NCBI GenBank assembly: GCA_021372515.1
Contig: JAJFUG010000029.1
Location: 3,350-67,349 of the forward strand
Direction of reading: 5' to 3'
Source: a bacterium
Lineage (GTDB): Bacteria; Gemmatimonadota; Glassbacteria; GWA2-58-10
Length of the DNA: 64,000 nucleotides
Shown piece by piece: positions 1-10,100 of the stretch. The notes beneath the pieces were generated by a model. It worked only from the letters and a program-made list of their open reading frames with translations. It searched no databases and was not told the DNA's origin. A program made the translations under genes and the position numbers. Each line of letters begins with the position of its first letter. Positions within the stretch are counted from its first letter, which is position 1.

Positions 1-1578
1 GGCCTGGGGTTGCTCAAAGACGGTGAATTCAAGCAGTTCGGCCCCGGGGATGGCTACGAGGGCGGCGGCGTGTTCGATATCATCCAACTGGCCGACGGCA
101 GGATCCTGGTAACGGGCCGGGACGCTCTCTACGCCTATGACGGGAAGCGCTGGGAGCCGGTCCGCAAGGGCCTCGATGTCACTTTCGCGGTGAAGGAGGT
201 CCCGGGCGGCGACCTGTGGGTCGCCTCGGGGACCGGGGTTCACCGTCTGCATGACGGCTGCTGGATAACCTACACCTCGGAGGACGGCCTGCCCAACACC
301 GCCGCCTCGGCCGTGCTCCCGGACAGCCGGGGCCGGGTCTGGGCCGGGACGATCCACGGGCTCAGCCTTTTCCATCCCGAGGCCGACCCCGACCCGCCCA
401 AGACCCTCATCCTCCAGCGGGACAACCCGCGCCAGGTGCCGCCGAAAGGTGAGGCCAGGCTCCAGTTTGCCGGGGCCGACAAATGGAACCACACCCGGCC
501 CAGCCGTCTGCTGTTCTCCTACCGTCTGGATGACGCGGAATGGTCGCCTTTCCGCACCGGCAATGTCGCCTGGTTCAACGACCTGCCGTACGGGGCGCAC
601 CGGTTCGAGGTCCGGGCGATGGATGTCAACCTGAACGCCGACCCCTACCCGACCGGCTTCGAGTTCACTGTCCTGCTGCCCTGGTACCGCGAGACCGCGT
701 TCCAGGTCGTGGCAAGTATCGGCGGCACGGTGATAGTCCTTCTGCTCGGGTTCGCGGTCCACCGTCACCTGACCCTCGAACGCCTGGTCAAGGAACGCAC
801 CAAGGACCTTCACACCGAGTACCAGGCCCGGCTGGAGGCCGAGCAGAAACAGACCGAGGCCGTAAAAATGGCCGAGAAAGCCAGCCGTCTGGCCTCCATC
901 GGAGTCATGGCCGCCGGGATCACCCACGAGATCAACCAGCCGCTCAACACCATGCGGATAATCTCGGAGGGCGCCCTGATGGATTACGAGCAGGACAATA
1001 TCGTGAGCACCTCCGAGGAATACCTGGGAATGATCAGGAAGATTTTCACCCAGGTGCTCCGCATCAGCAAAATCATCGAGCACATGAAAGAGTTCTGGAT
1101 CGCGCCGGCCAGGATCGAAAAGGAGCTGTGCAGCCTGAACGACGCGGTCGCGGGCGCCCTGTCCCTGATCGAAACGCAGATACGCTCCCACGGCATCGAG
1201 CTGCGCCTGGAACTCGGGCAGGACCTGCCGCCCGTGCAGGGCAACCGGATCCACCTGGAGCAGATCGTGATCAACCTGACGGTCAACGCGATCCATGCCC
1301 TGGATCAGGTGGAGCAGCCGGGCAAGGAAATCACTATCCTCACCACGGAGCGGGACGGGCGCGTGGTCCTGGAGGTTGCCGACAACGGCAAGGGATTTGC
1401 AGAGGGGGATGAGGACAGGATATTCGACGCGTTCTACTCGACCAAGGAACCCGGACAGGGCGCCGGCCTCGGTCTGGCCATTGTCCTCAAGTTCGTGGAA
1501 AGCTTCCACGGAACGATCCTGGCCCGCAACGAGCAGGGCGGCGGAGCCAAATTCAGACTGGATTTCCCTCCAGCTTAA
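1..1578 (+). CDS. Propeller-type sensor histidine kinase, 5' end outside the window
   Basis: The reading frame is open from base 1, so the N-terminus lies upstream. The visible part has the last blades of a two-component-regulator beta-propeller (repeats such as GDLWVASGTGVHRL and GRVWAGTIHGLSLF), a Y_Y_Y-type Ig-like domain (about residues 125-225 of the visible part), one membrane helix (about 231-255), a short coiled coil, then a HisKA H-box (AGITHEINQPL, His near 306) and an HATPase domain (N-box NAIHAL, G1 DNGKGF, G2 GAGLGLAIV). In this family the periplasmic propeller senses a ligand, often glycan-derived, and the cytoplasmic kinase phosphorylates a partner. The NtrC-type regulator gene follows after 14 bp, so they should form one system. 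Its paralog at 39868-43593 has a GAF domain between membrane helix and kinase that is absent here. Confidence 0.93.
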   Translation, partial: GLGLLKDGEFKQFGPGDGYEGGGVFDIIQLADGRILVTGRDALYAYDGKRWEPVRKGLDVTFAVKEVPGGDLWVASGTGVHRLHDGCWITYTSEDGLPNTAASAVLPDSRGRVWAGTIHGLSLFHPEADPDPPKTLILQRDNPRQVPPKGEARLQFAGADKWNHTRPSRLLFSYRLDDAEWSPFRTGNVAWFNDLPYGAHRFEVRAMDVNLNADPYPTGFEFTVLLPWYRETAFQVVASIGGTVIVLLLGFAVHRHLTLERLVKERTKDLHTEYQARLEAEQKQTEAVKMAEKASRLASIGVMAAGITHEINQPLNTMRIISEGALMDYEQDNIVSTSEEYLGMIRKIFTQVLRISKIIEHMKEFWIAPARIEKELCSLNDAVAGALSLIETQIRSHGIELRLELGQDLPPVQGNRIHLEQIVINLTVNAIHALDQVEQPGKEITILTTERDGRVVLEVADNGKGFAEGDEDRIFDAFYSTKEPGQGAGLGLAIVLKFVESFHGTILARNEQGGGAKFRLDFPPA

Positions 1579-1592
1579 GAAGGTGACAGGCG

Positions 1593-3056
1593 ATGCGTAT
1601 CCTGCTGGTAGAGGATGATTTGTCGGCGAGCGAGGCCCTGAAGGACTACATCGAGCGGCGGATGGGGCACCAGGTGGTCTGCTGCGGCGACGGCAGCGAG
1701 GGGCTGGGCCTGTTCGAGCGGGAGCCTTTCCCCATGGTCCTCAGCGATATCCGCATGCCCAGGATGGACGGCTTGACCCTGCTGAAACAAATCAAGGCGC
1801 TGCCCGCAGGCAGGCGGACCGACATGGTGCTGCTCACCGGCCACGGCGCCATGGACTCGGCGATCGAGGCGCTGCGCAGCGGGGCCTACGACTATCTCAA
1901 CAAGCCGGTCAACATGAAAGAGCTCCGGGCAGTGATAGGCCGCATCGAGGAGCACCAGTGCCTGCTGAGCGAGAACGATGAGCTGACACACCACTTCGAG
2001 GACAAGCTGGCCGAGGCCACCCGGGAATCGCACTCCCAGCTCGATCTGCTGCGCAAGGCCTATTCGCAGGTTGTCGGCATCGGAAGGCTGTGCATCCACT
2101 CCCGGGCCATGCGCGAGGTGGTGGCGACCGCCGGGAAATTCCACCAGGACCGCAGCGTGCCGGTGTTGATCGAGGGCCGGACAGGCGTGGGCAAGGAAAT
2201 AGTCGCCCGGCTCGTGCACTACGGCGGCGGCGGAGAGGTCACCTCCGCGTTCGTCCCGCTCAACTGCTCCTCCATCGCGCCCAGCCTGTTCGAAAGCGAA
2301 CTGTTCGGCTACGCCGGGGGGGCTTTCTCCGGCGCCAGGCGCGAGGGCCGGATGGGCAAGTTCGAGCTGGCCCAGGGTGGCACGATCTTTCTGGACGAGA
2401 TCGGCGACCTGCCCCTGGAGATGCAGCCCAAGCTGCTGCGGGTCATCCAGGAGCGCGATTTCTTCCGCGTGGGGGGCCTGAAAAAGATCAGCCTGGACGT
2501 GCGGATAATCTGCGCCACCAACCGGAACCTGGCCCAGTTGGTCCAGAGCGGTGAGTTCCGCGAGGACCTCTATTTCAGGCTGAGTATCGGCAAGATCACG
2601 ATCCCGCCGCTCAAGGAGCGCAAGGAGGATATCGCCCCCCTGGCCGCGATGTTCCTGGAACAGTACGCCTCGCAGAAAAAAAGCCGCTTCCGGTCGTTCA
2701 GCGAGGAGGCGGTCGCCTCCCTGGAGAGCTACGACTGGCCCGGCAATGTCCGCGAGCTCCAGAGCACTGTCGAGCGCGCGGTGCTGCTGTTCGAGGGCGA
2801 GGAAATCCTGCCCGAGCACCTGCATTTCTCCTCGCTCAGCGCCCCTGCTGTCCCGCTGGAACCCGCCTCGACCTCCGGCGGCTGTCCGGATGCAGTGACT
2901 ATCGACCTGTCCGGCCCCGGGCTCGACCTGCAGGAGGTGGAGGCCGCGGTGATCAACGCCGTGCTGGACAAGTTCGAGGGGAACAAGTCCAAGGCCGCCG
3001 CTTTCCTCGGCATCGCCCGGAACTCGCTGCGCAATAAGATGCGAAAAGGCTCCTGA
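1593..3056 (+). CDS. NtrC-family sigma-54-dependent response regulator (module 1)
   Basis: 487 residues in the usual NtrC order: receiver (1-120; acidic E7/D8, phospho-acceptor D52 in SDIRMP, conserved Lys near 107 in NKP), linker, AAA+ domain (about 165-400) and a Fis-type helix-turn-helix (about 450-485, GNKSKAAAFLGIARNSL). Walker A reads GRTGVGKE near 195 instead of the usual GETGTGKE, and the sigma-54 contact loop reads GAFSGA near 243 instead of GAFTGA; Walker B (IFLDEIGD) is intact. It should activate sigma-54 promoters once phosphorylated by the upstream kinase. The most likely target is the sigma-54-like site that follows this gene, giving local control of the receiver-receptor-PorV operon. 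The start has an AAGGTG ribosome site 9 bp upstream. Confidence 0.93.
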   Translation: MRILLVEDDLSASEALKDYIERRMGHQVVCCGDGSEGLGLFEREPFPMVLSDIRMPRMDGLTLLKQIKALPAGRRTDMVLLTGHGAMDSAIEALRSGAYDYLNKPVNMKELRAVIGRIEEHQCLLSENDELTHHFEDKLAEATRESHSQLDLLRKAYSQVVGIGRLCIHSRAMREVVATAGKFHQDRSVPVLIEGRTGVGKEIVARLVHYGGGGEVTSAFVPLNCSSIAPSLFESELFGYAGGAFSGARREGRMGKFELAQGGTIFLDEIGDLPLEMQPKLLRVIQERDFFRVGGLKKISLDVRIICATNRNLAQLVQSGEFREDLYFRLSIGKITIPPLKERKEDIAPLAAMFLEQYASQKKSRFRSFSEEAVASLESYDWPGNVRELQSTVERAVLLFEGEEILPEHLHFSSLSAPAVPLEPASTSGGCPDAVTIDLSGPGLDLQEVEAAVINAVLDKFEGNKSKAAAFLGIARNSLRNKMRKGS

Positions 3057-3129
3057 CGCACTCCTGTCCCTGCCTGTTCGACTGCCTCTACTGCTTCGCC
3101 TCCGCAGTGTCCCGGTGGTAAAAATCTTG

Positions 3130-3166
3130 GTGATAATTTTTTTATCACAGGTAAAACATTTATCAC
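3130..3166. promoter_or_regulatory. Dyad GTGATAA-N5-TTATCAC plus a third half-site
   Basis: A perfect 7-bp inverted repeat with a 5-base all-T spacer spans 3130-3148, and another TTATCAC half-site sits at 3160-3166, 18 bp after the second arm. It lies just upstream of the sigma-54-like -24 element. I infer a binding site for the NtrC-type regulator or another repressor or activator. It is closer to the promoter than usual enhancer sites, so the role is uncertain. Confidence 0.4.
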
Positions 3167-3170
3167 CCCC

Positions 3171-3184
3171 GGCACTTAACGTGC
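3171..3184 (+). promoter_or_regulatory. Sigma-54-type promoter (-24/-12) of the module 1 operon
   Basis: CGGCACttaacGTGCT has GG and GC exactly 10 bases apart, as sigma-54 requires, and keeps GGCAC. It deviates in having GTGC for TTGC at -12. It faces the receiver gene 150 bp downstream and follows the NtrC-type regulator gene. The clear site before module 3 shares the CGGCACTT start. Confidence 0.55.
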
Positions 3185-3334
3185 TTTCTTATATCTCTAT
3201 ATTTTCCAACCATCAACAACTTGACAACCGCCCGGCACCCCTTTTGCCCTTTCTCCTTCAGCGCTTAAGTAATCCGTATCAAGCTGAATTCTGATCCCAG
3301 AACCATCCCTCTTGATCCAGTCCGGCCCGTTCGA

Positions 3335-3697
3335 ATGCACATACTCCTGATCGACGATGACAGAGAAAGCCTGGAAAACCTCGGCCTGCTGCTGGAGCGC
3401 AAGGGATTTTCCAGCCAGCGTTTCACCGATCCGCAGAAAGCCCTGGCCGCCGCGCGCTCCGGCGGGTTCGACCTGGTGATCACCGACTACGAGATGCCGC
3501 GTCTGGACGGGCTGGAAGTCCTGCGGCAGATACGCCAGATCAGCCCCGCCACTCCGGTGATCCTGATGTCGGCCTGCCCGGATGACAACCTGGACCGGGT
3601 GGCGCTCGAGGCCGGGTCGGGCTGCACGTTTTTCTCCAAGCCGCTGGACCTGAAACTGTTCATGAGAACTCTGGCACGCATCCGGGACGAGCTGTAG
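3335..3697 (+). CDS. Single-domain response regulator (receiver only)
   Basis: 120 residues, entirely a CheY-like receiver: acidic triplet D7-D9, phospho-acceptor D51 in ITDYEMPRLDG, conserved Ser/Thr region (VILMSA) and Lys in FSKPLD. There is no output domain, so it acts through protein contacts or as a phosphate sink. It is the first gene after the sigma-54-like promoter and the same position in module 2 holds a homologous receiver, so it appears to be a fixed part of the module. I infer that it tunes the kinase-NtrC pair or acts on an unlinked target. No strong ribosome site is visible before the ATG. Confidence 0.9.
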   Translation: MHILLIDDDRESLENLGLLLERKGFSSQRFTDPQKALAAARSGGFDLVITDYEMPRLDGLEVLRQIRQISPATPVILMSACPDDNLDRVALEAGSGCTFFSKPLDLKLFMRTLARIRDEL

Positions 3698-3851
3698 CAT
3701 GCCGGAAAGCAGGGAAATCAAGGCTGACTAAAGGTCGGGCGCTTCAGACCGCAGCCGGCAACCACAGACAGAAGAAAGGAGGGATAAAGCCTATTGATCT
3801 TTCTTTTACGGTCGACAGTTCTCTCTATCCGATGCTGAATGGAGGCGTTAA

Positions 3852-6800
3852 ATGCAGCAAACAAGAACGATACGGATGGCGGTGATGCTCGTTGCGTTCC
3901 TGCTGGTTTCATTCGCCGCGAGCCTGGTCGCACAGCTTTCCACCGGCAAGATCGAGGGCTATGTCCGGGATTCGGACACCGGCCTGCCCCTGGCCGGGGC
4001 GCAGGTGACGGTGAACGGCACCCGGCTCGGCAACGTCACCAACGCCGACGGTTACTATTTCATCCTGAACGTCCCGCCCGGCGACCGCTCCCTCACTGTC
4101 ACCCACACCGGCTACCAGAAAACCACCATCGCCAGCAACATGATCCTGGCCGGCCAGACCACGACGATCAATTTCAAGATCAGCTCCACCGTGATCGAGC
4201 TCGAGGGGATCACCATCGAGGGCGAGATGGAAGTGCTGATGCCCCGCGACAACACGGTCTCCAAGCAGCGCATGACCTCCGAGCAGATCACCGAGATGCC
4301 CGCCACCAAGCTCGAGGACCTGATGGTGCTCGAAGCCGGCGTGCAGACAGGCGGCTCGGACGCCCTGAGCCGCGGCCTGCGTATCCGCGGCGGCCGTGTG
4401 GGCGAGGAGGCGATGGTCATCGACGGGGTGACCGTGCGCAACTACACCGCCAACCAGTTCCGCGATTTCCACGACATCGACCGTGAAAGCGGCGCCTGGG
4501 TCTGGCAGCAGGAGGTCGCCGGGCTGGGCGAGGATGCCACCCCGCTCGATTTCTCCACCGGTGCGGTCGAGGAAGTCGACATCATCACCGGCGGATTCCA
4601 GGCCGAGTTCGGAAACGCCCAGTCCGGCATCATCAACATTGTCACCCGCGAGGGCGGCGCCACACTGGACGGGCATGTGCGGTTCACCACCGACGAGCAG
4701 AACCCCCGCACCTCCGACTACGGCTACAACCAGCTCCAGGTGGGCATCGGCGGGCCGATCCCGATCGTGCCCAACCTCTATTTCTACGGCTCGGGCGAAA
4801 TCCAGGGCATGGCCGACCGTCAGCCCACCCACGCCGATGAGGGTTTCCGCGCGGTCAACCAGGACTTTGTCAACCACCTGAACGCCGCCGTGATCAACGA
4901 CCCCGACCTGAACCTCAAGTACACGCCGTTCACCCTGGAGGAGTTCCACCTGGCCCGCCAGTCCTACGGCCAGAGGACCGGGACCAACCAGTCGCTGTTC
5001 TCGCCCGCCAACCCGGTGCGCCAGCCGCTCAACTGGCTCGACCGGACGCTCGCCTCGGGCAAGATCACCTATTCCCCGGTCACCAACCTGAAACTGATCT
5101 CCAGCCTCAATTTCTCCCGCATCCAGAACTCCTATCCGCAGAAAGACAACGGCAACTATTTCTACGACGGGGTGGTGACGCGGGACCAGTTGCCCTACGC
5201 CCCCTGGCAGGAGCGCTGGGGCAACGTGGACCAGATCGTGATCGCCCAGAGCTACGCCCGCCGCACCCGCACCTCCAACCTGCTGGCCGGTTTCGACTGG
5301 GATTTCCTGAAACGGGCCTCGGGCAGCGCCTCGCTGCAGTTCCGCTACAACAACATGCGCAACCAGGACATCAACAGCGCCACGCCCAAGGTCAACTGGG
5401 AGCGCGATACGTTCATGAGCTGGGCCCTGCACGATGTACAGTTCGAGAACGAGGTCTACCCCAACCGCGAGTGGCCGTTCGAGGCCGCCGACAAGCGCCG
5501 GTATTTCCCGGACGGCGAGACCGGCTGGCACCGGACCTGGGCCGTCCAGACGCCTTTCTACCAGGATGACCGCAGTTGGCTCTATTTCCTGACCTACCGC
5601 TATCTGCGCGAGCAGCAGGACAATTTCAAGGGCGACCTGGACATCCAGCTCAACCGCCAGAACCGGGCCAAGCTCGGGATGCAGTACACCAAGTTCACCA
5701 ACCGGATGTTCGACATCCACGCCATGCACCCCACCCGCGACATCCAGAACGAGTTCGCCTACTCGCCCGACATGCTGGCGCTCTATGTCCAGAACCGGAC
5801 CGACCTGGGCGATTTCGTCCTCGACTACGGCCTGCGCTACGACGCGTTCCGGCCCAAGACCAACTGGGGCATCCGCAACGGCGACCAGTGGGGGCAGGAC
5901 TATTCTCCCAAGACGATCAGCGAGTTCTCGCCCCGCTTCGATGTCGCTTTCCCGGTGACCGACAAGGCCCAGATGCGCTTCGCCTACGGCGTGTTCACCC
6001 AGTTGCCCAGCCTGTCGTTCATTTTCAACGGTGAAAACCCCGGCGACCTCGGCTACTCGCGCTCGGACGCGTTCGAGGCCGGGGTGAGCTACCTGGCCTC
6101 CAATGACATCGTGCTCGACCTGGTGGCCTACTACCGCGACGTGACCGGCAACGTGGCGGAGAAGGAATTCTTCCGCGACTACTGGCAGTACCACAGCGAG
6201 CGCCGCATCCGCGCCTACGAGACCGGCTACACCAACCGGGACAACGGCAACATCAAGGGCGTCGACCTGAGCCTGAAGAAGCGTTTCTCCAACAATTTCG
6301 CGCTCAACCTCTACTACACGCTCCAGTTCTCCCGGACCACCGGCAGCCAGTACGGCTCCACCTACAACTGGGCCAACTATCTCGATCCCTCCACCGGCGA
6401 GACTTTCACCCCGCCGGATGAGCTGCGCCCGATCAACGGCGACCAGACCCATAAGATTTCGGCCAATTTCAATTACGTGTTCCCCGAGGATTTCCGCGGC
6501 GGGAGCACCCTGGGCCTGATCCTGAAAGACGTGCGGGTCAACCCGGTGTTCACCCTCACCAGCGGGGAGCCGCTCTACAGCATGGGCGGACAGTCGATCG
6601 ACTACACCTGGATGACGGAGCTGGACGGCAAGCCGATCGGCGGGCTGAACTTCTTCCGCGGCAAGTGGAACACCAATCTCGACCTGCGCCTGAGCAAGAT
6701 GTTCCGTCTGGCGGGCAGGAAAAACCTGAGCTTCTCCTGCGAAATCTTCAACGTCCTCGACCGCAAGGTCAATTACCAGTATCCCAGGGACTACTCCTAC

Positions 6801-7028
6801 GAGGATTACGCCGATCAGACCGGCGGGCTGGTGCTGGATTGGAATGATCCCAACCTGTCTGACCTCAACCGCTCCCGGTTCCAGGCGGATTTCAACCAAG
6901 ACGGTATCCTGACCTTGGACGAAGCCGCCAAGGGCGCCATGGCCTATGACATGATGTTCGCGACCATGAACAAGAACCGCTGGGGCCTGGCCCGCCAGAT
7001 CAGGCTTGGCGCCAGCTTCGACTTCTGA
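3852..7028 (+). CDS. TonB-dependent outer-membrane receptor (module 1)
   Basis: 1058 residues. Signal peptide (1-28, ending LVAQ), carboxypeptidase-regulatory-like beta-sandwich (about 30-110, with NADGYYFILNVPPG), plug domain (about 130-280, with GLRIRGGR and AEFGNAQSGIINIVT) and a 22-strand barrel ending in aromatic ASFDF as outer-membrane barrels do. It should import a ligand across the outer membrane using TonB energy. No SusD-like gene follows; the next genes encode a FlgD-tailed secreted protein and a PorV barrel. Near the end, residues 1013-1024 (DFNQDGILTLDE) form a complete EF-hand calcium loop in what should be the last extracellular loop. Ribosome site GGAGG lies 8 bp before the ATG. 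Paralogs: 34531-37659 and 53376-56588. Confidence 0.95.
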   Translation: MQQTRTIRMAVMLVAFLLVSFAASLVAQLSTGKIEGYVRDSDTGLPLAGAQVTVNGTRLGNVTNADGYYFILNVPPGDRSLTVTHTGYQKTTIASNMILAGQTTTINFKISSTVIELEGITIEGEMEVLMPRDNTVSKQRMTSEQITEMPATKLEDLMVLEAGVQTGGSDALSRGLRIRGGRVGEEAMVIDGVTVRNYTANQFRDFHDIDRESGAWVWQQEVAGLGEDATPLDFSTGAVEEVDIITGGFQAEFGNAQSGIINIVTREGGATLDGHVRFTTDEQNPRTSDYGYNQLQVGIGGPIPIVPNLYFYGSGEIQGMADRQPTHADEGFRAVNQDFVNHLNAAVINDPDLNLKYTPFTLEEFHLARQSYGQRTGTNQSLFSPANPVRQPLNWLDRTLASGKITYSPVTNLKLISSLNFSRIQNSYPQKDNGNYFYDGVVTRDQLPYAPWQERWGNVDQIVIAQSYARRTRTSNLLAGFDWDFLKRASGSASLQFRYNNMRNQDINSATPKVNWERDTFMSWALHDVQFENEVYPNREWPFEAADKRRYFPDGETGWHRTWAVQTPFYQDDRSWLYFLTYRYLREQQDNFKGDLDIQLNRQNRAKLGMQYTKFTNRMFDIHAMHPTRDIQNEFAYSPDMLALYVQNRTDLGDFVLDYGLRYDAFRPKTNWGIRNGDQWGQDYSPKTISEFSPRFDVAFPVTDKAQMRFAYGVFTQLPSLSFIFNGENPGDLGYSRSDAFEAGVSYLASNDIVLDLVAYYRDVTGNVAEKEFFRDYWQYHSERRIRAYETGYTNRDNGNIKGVDLSLKKRFSNNFALNLYYTLQFSRTTGSQYGSTYNWANYLDPSTGETFTPPDELRPINGDQTHKISANFNYVFPEDFRGGSTLGLILKDVRVNPVFTLTSGEPLYSMGGQSIDYTWMTELDGKPIGGLNFFRGKWNTNLDLRLSKMFRLAGRKNLSFSCEIFNVLDRKVNYQYPRDYSYEDYADQTGGLVLDWNDPNLSDLNRSRFQADFNQDGILTLDEAAKGAMAYDMMFATMNKNRWGLARQIRLGASFDF

Positions 7029-7156
7029 GCGTGCTGTCGCAGGGGGGGCGGAGGCCCGCCCGGGCCCGGCCGGACCCGTTTGTCCGGCACAGGCGCACCC
7101 GGCACCGTATCTGAACGCTCCGAGGCTTTTCAATACGGATTTATCAGGAGAACAAC

Positions 7157-10100
7157 GTGAACAAAAACATGAGACTGATCAGTCATCTGGTCCTGGCGGC
7201 GCTGCTCGCAGCTCTGGCCGGCCCCGCGTCCGCGGAATGGAAACAGATGAAGCGAGCGGAAGGCAACAACCTGGGGCTGGTTATCAGCGTAAACTCGGAA
7301 AATCCGCTCTACGCCGGGTTGTATTCGGTCACCAACCACACCTGGCAGATACCCAAAGGCTCGGGCAACATGTTCGGCGGCGGCGGCCTGAGCTACAGCC
7401 CCAACGGGGTGGTTGATCTGGACGGCGACGGCGCCTGCGAGGATACGATGGTCGCCTGGGACCGCGGCTGCAGTTGCAAGGGCGGCGTCGGCAGCCTCGA
7501 GGCCAGGGACCTGGTAATCTCCCTGGCCGGCAGCGGCGAGATCATGCGGGACGCGGTCAACCGGATCGAGAACAACCGTGTCTGGAGCTCGCTCGACGCC
7601 GATGACATGGCCGACTGGCCCGCTGAGTTCCGCCAGGGCCGTGTCGGCACCGGCGAGCCCATCACCTACGGCGCCGAGACGATCGTCGGGCGGTACACCG
7701 ACGCGTTCCAGATCCAGTACGGAGTGCCGCTGGGCGCCTCGCTCGAGTACTCGTTCTATTTCCTGAATTTCGCCGAAAGCAACAACATGATGTACGGCAA
7801 GTGCTTCGTGCGCAACATGAGCGAGTTCATCCAGTACAACTCCAACCCCAACATCTCCGACAAGGTGAAGACCTACGCTCCCAACGGCTTCACCTGGAAC
7901 GAGATGACCATGACCTGGTCCGACTACGAAATGGCCTCGCCTCCGGGCGAGGACCAGGACGACGGCGGCTGGATCTACCATCCGGCCCTGGAGGCGGTGG
8001 GGATCGTGGACCAGGACGGGCTGGAGAGCAGTTTCACCCCCCAGGAAACCCCGATCTTCGTGCACAAAGTCCTGCGCCAGATGTCCCACAACGGCGAGAC
8101 CATGACTTTCCGGAGCTTCTGCCCCAAGCTCTACACCCAGTACGGCGTGCGCCACGGGGTGGACGTGCTGGAGAGCGGCCGGACGTTCCACGACGCCTAT
8201 GTCTGGCAGCTCGGCCAGGAAGCCTGGCCCGCCGATAAGATCAACCCCTGGACCGGACGGCAGACAATCGCCGGCATCCCGGGCGTGATCGAGCCCACGG
8301 ACGCGGCCTACAACACCTGGCTGTTCGGGCACGCCTACAACCTCTACAACTCGTACGCCGTGCTGCACGACATCGCCCCCCGCGACACGCTCAGCCTGGA
8401 CTTTGTCTATGCTTTCGTGCCGGTGGAGCCGGGCAAGAGCTATGTCATGCCGAAGCTGATCGTTGAAAACATCGGCGACCCCGGCATGCAGCAGTACCTG
8501 GCCCCCTGCGAGGATTACCTCCACGTGGCCGAGGTCGTGCACGGCGGCAACTACGTGCTTCCCGAGACCCCGACCCCGCCGCAGCTCACCATCGTCCCCG
8601 GCGACCGTCAGGTCACGATCACCTGGAGCGATGTCAACATCGACCAGACGGATGCCTACTACTACTTCCTGCAGTCCCATCCCGAGCTGGACCCCGAGGG
8701 GGTCTACCGCGAGAAGGATTTCGAGGGCTTCCGCCTGTACCGCAACTTCGCCGGCCCGACCGAAACCCACGCCGAGCTGATCGACACCTGCAGTATCTCG
8801 CTGAACAACCTCCATTTCTTCTACGTGGACCGGATGGTCGATGACCTCGAAAAAGAGCGCATAACCAACGGGATGAAGGTCTGGTACGCCCTGGTCCCCT
8901 ACGACAGGAACTACGATCCGGCCACCGGCGCCGAGATGAGCCTGCCCGGTCCCGGCAGCGGCAAGGCCTGGAACCGGCCCGGCAGCGGCCTGTATTCCGT
9001 GATCCCGCGCAGCAACGCCAGCAATTTTAAAGAGATGAGAATGGGAAAGGTCACTTTCAATTCCCACTCCCCGGCCGAGATTTTCCCGGGGACCTCCGCA
9101 GTCCTGACCGGAGACGGTGAGGGCCACCTGACACAGGCGCCGGTCTACATGGAGCCGGCAATGACTGACCTGAAACTGGTGCCCGTGCTGAGTGAGACGA
9201 TCACCCAGGATATGACGCTGAACCTCAAGGTTGCCTCGGTCGGCTGGCAGCGCATATCCTGCGGCGAGTTCGCGGGCAGCACGGCCATGCTCAGCGTGGT
9301 CGAGAACGGCCAGGAGGGCTCTCCGGTGGGACCGCTGGCCAGTGTCAACAACGCGGAGATGTCACTGACCGCGAGCGGCCCGATGACGGCGGACGGCTGG
9401 AAATACGCCCTGGAGATGACTTTCGGGCACCTCGATTTCGCCGATGGACCGAATAACATGTTCTACGACATCAATCTGGGCTCCTACGAAGGCGGCTCAG
9501 TCGATATCCTGCCGGGCGGCTGCGGAGAACGTGCTGTCGGCGGGTTCCCGGCCCTGGGCAATTTCATCGACAACGGCCGTTTCCGTATCACCTGGAAGGA
9601 TGCCGGCAACGGACAGCTCACGCTGGATGTCTTCGACGAGACACACGGCGTGGCGGTGCCCTATGTCGAACACCCGGATGACGAGAACGGCCGCGGCTGG
9701 GGCTTCTGGACCGAGGACAACTTCGGCGGCACGATCGAGCCGGGCAGCGGCAACGGAATGCTTATCGACGAATGGATGGAAGATATTCCGCGTTCCGAGC
9801 GCAGCGCAAAGCAGTCGCAGACAATCCCCGCCGACAACCTGTCGAATTTCGCCATCTTTCTCGACGGGCTGCCCTGGGCCGCCCTCGATCTGGAGTCGAT
9901 GCCCGCTCCGGGCACGGTCTGGGTGTTCGATGTCGCCTACGGCGAGTGGAACTACGAGGGGACCGAGTTCACCCAGTACCCCGACCTGCCCACCCTCGGC
10001 GATTCCTGGAGCATCGAGGTCAAGGGCGCCTCGCTCAAACCCGAGGACGCCGATCTGACGAAGATCAAGGTCGTGCCCAACCCGTACCTGGCCAGCTCCT

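Noticed and set aside
3130-3148. Rho-independent terminator of the NtrC-type gene
   Set aside because: The stem is only 7 bp and mostly A-T, with the T-run in the loop rather than after the stem.
3909-7133. 1074-residue open frame opposite the module 1 receptor
   Set aside because: It is antisense to a clear TonB receptor, rich in Val/Gly/Asp/Leu without domains, and arises from high GC codon bias. Similar long antisense frames at 1575-2825, 7130-9127, 32148-34433 and 61494-62780 were rejected for the same reason.
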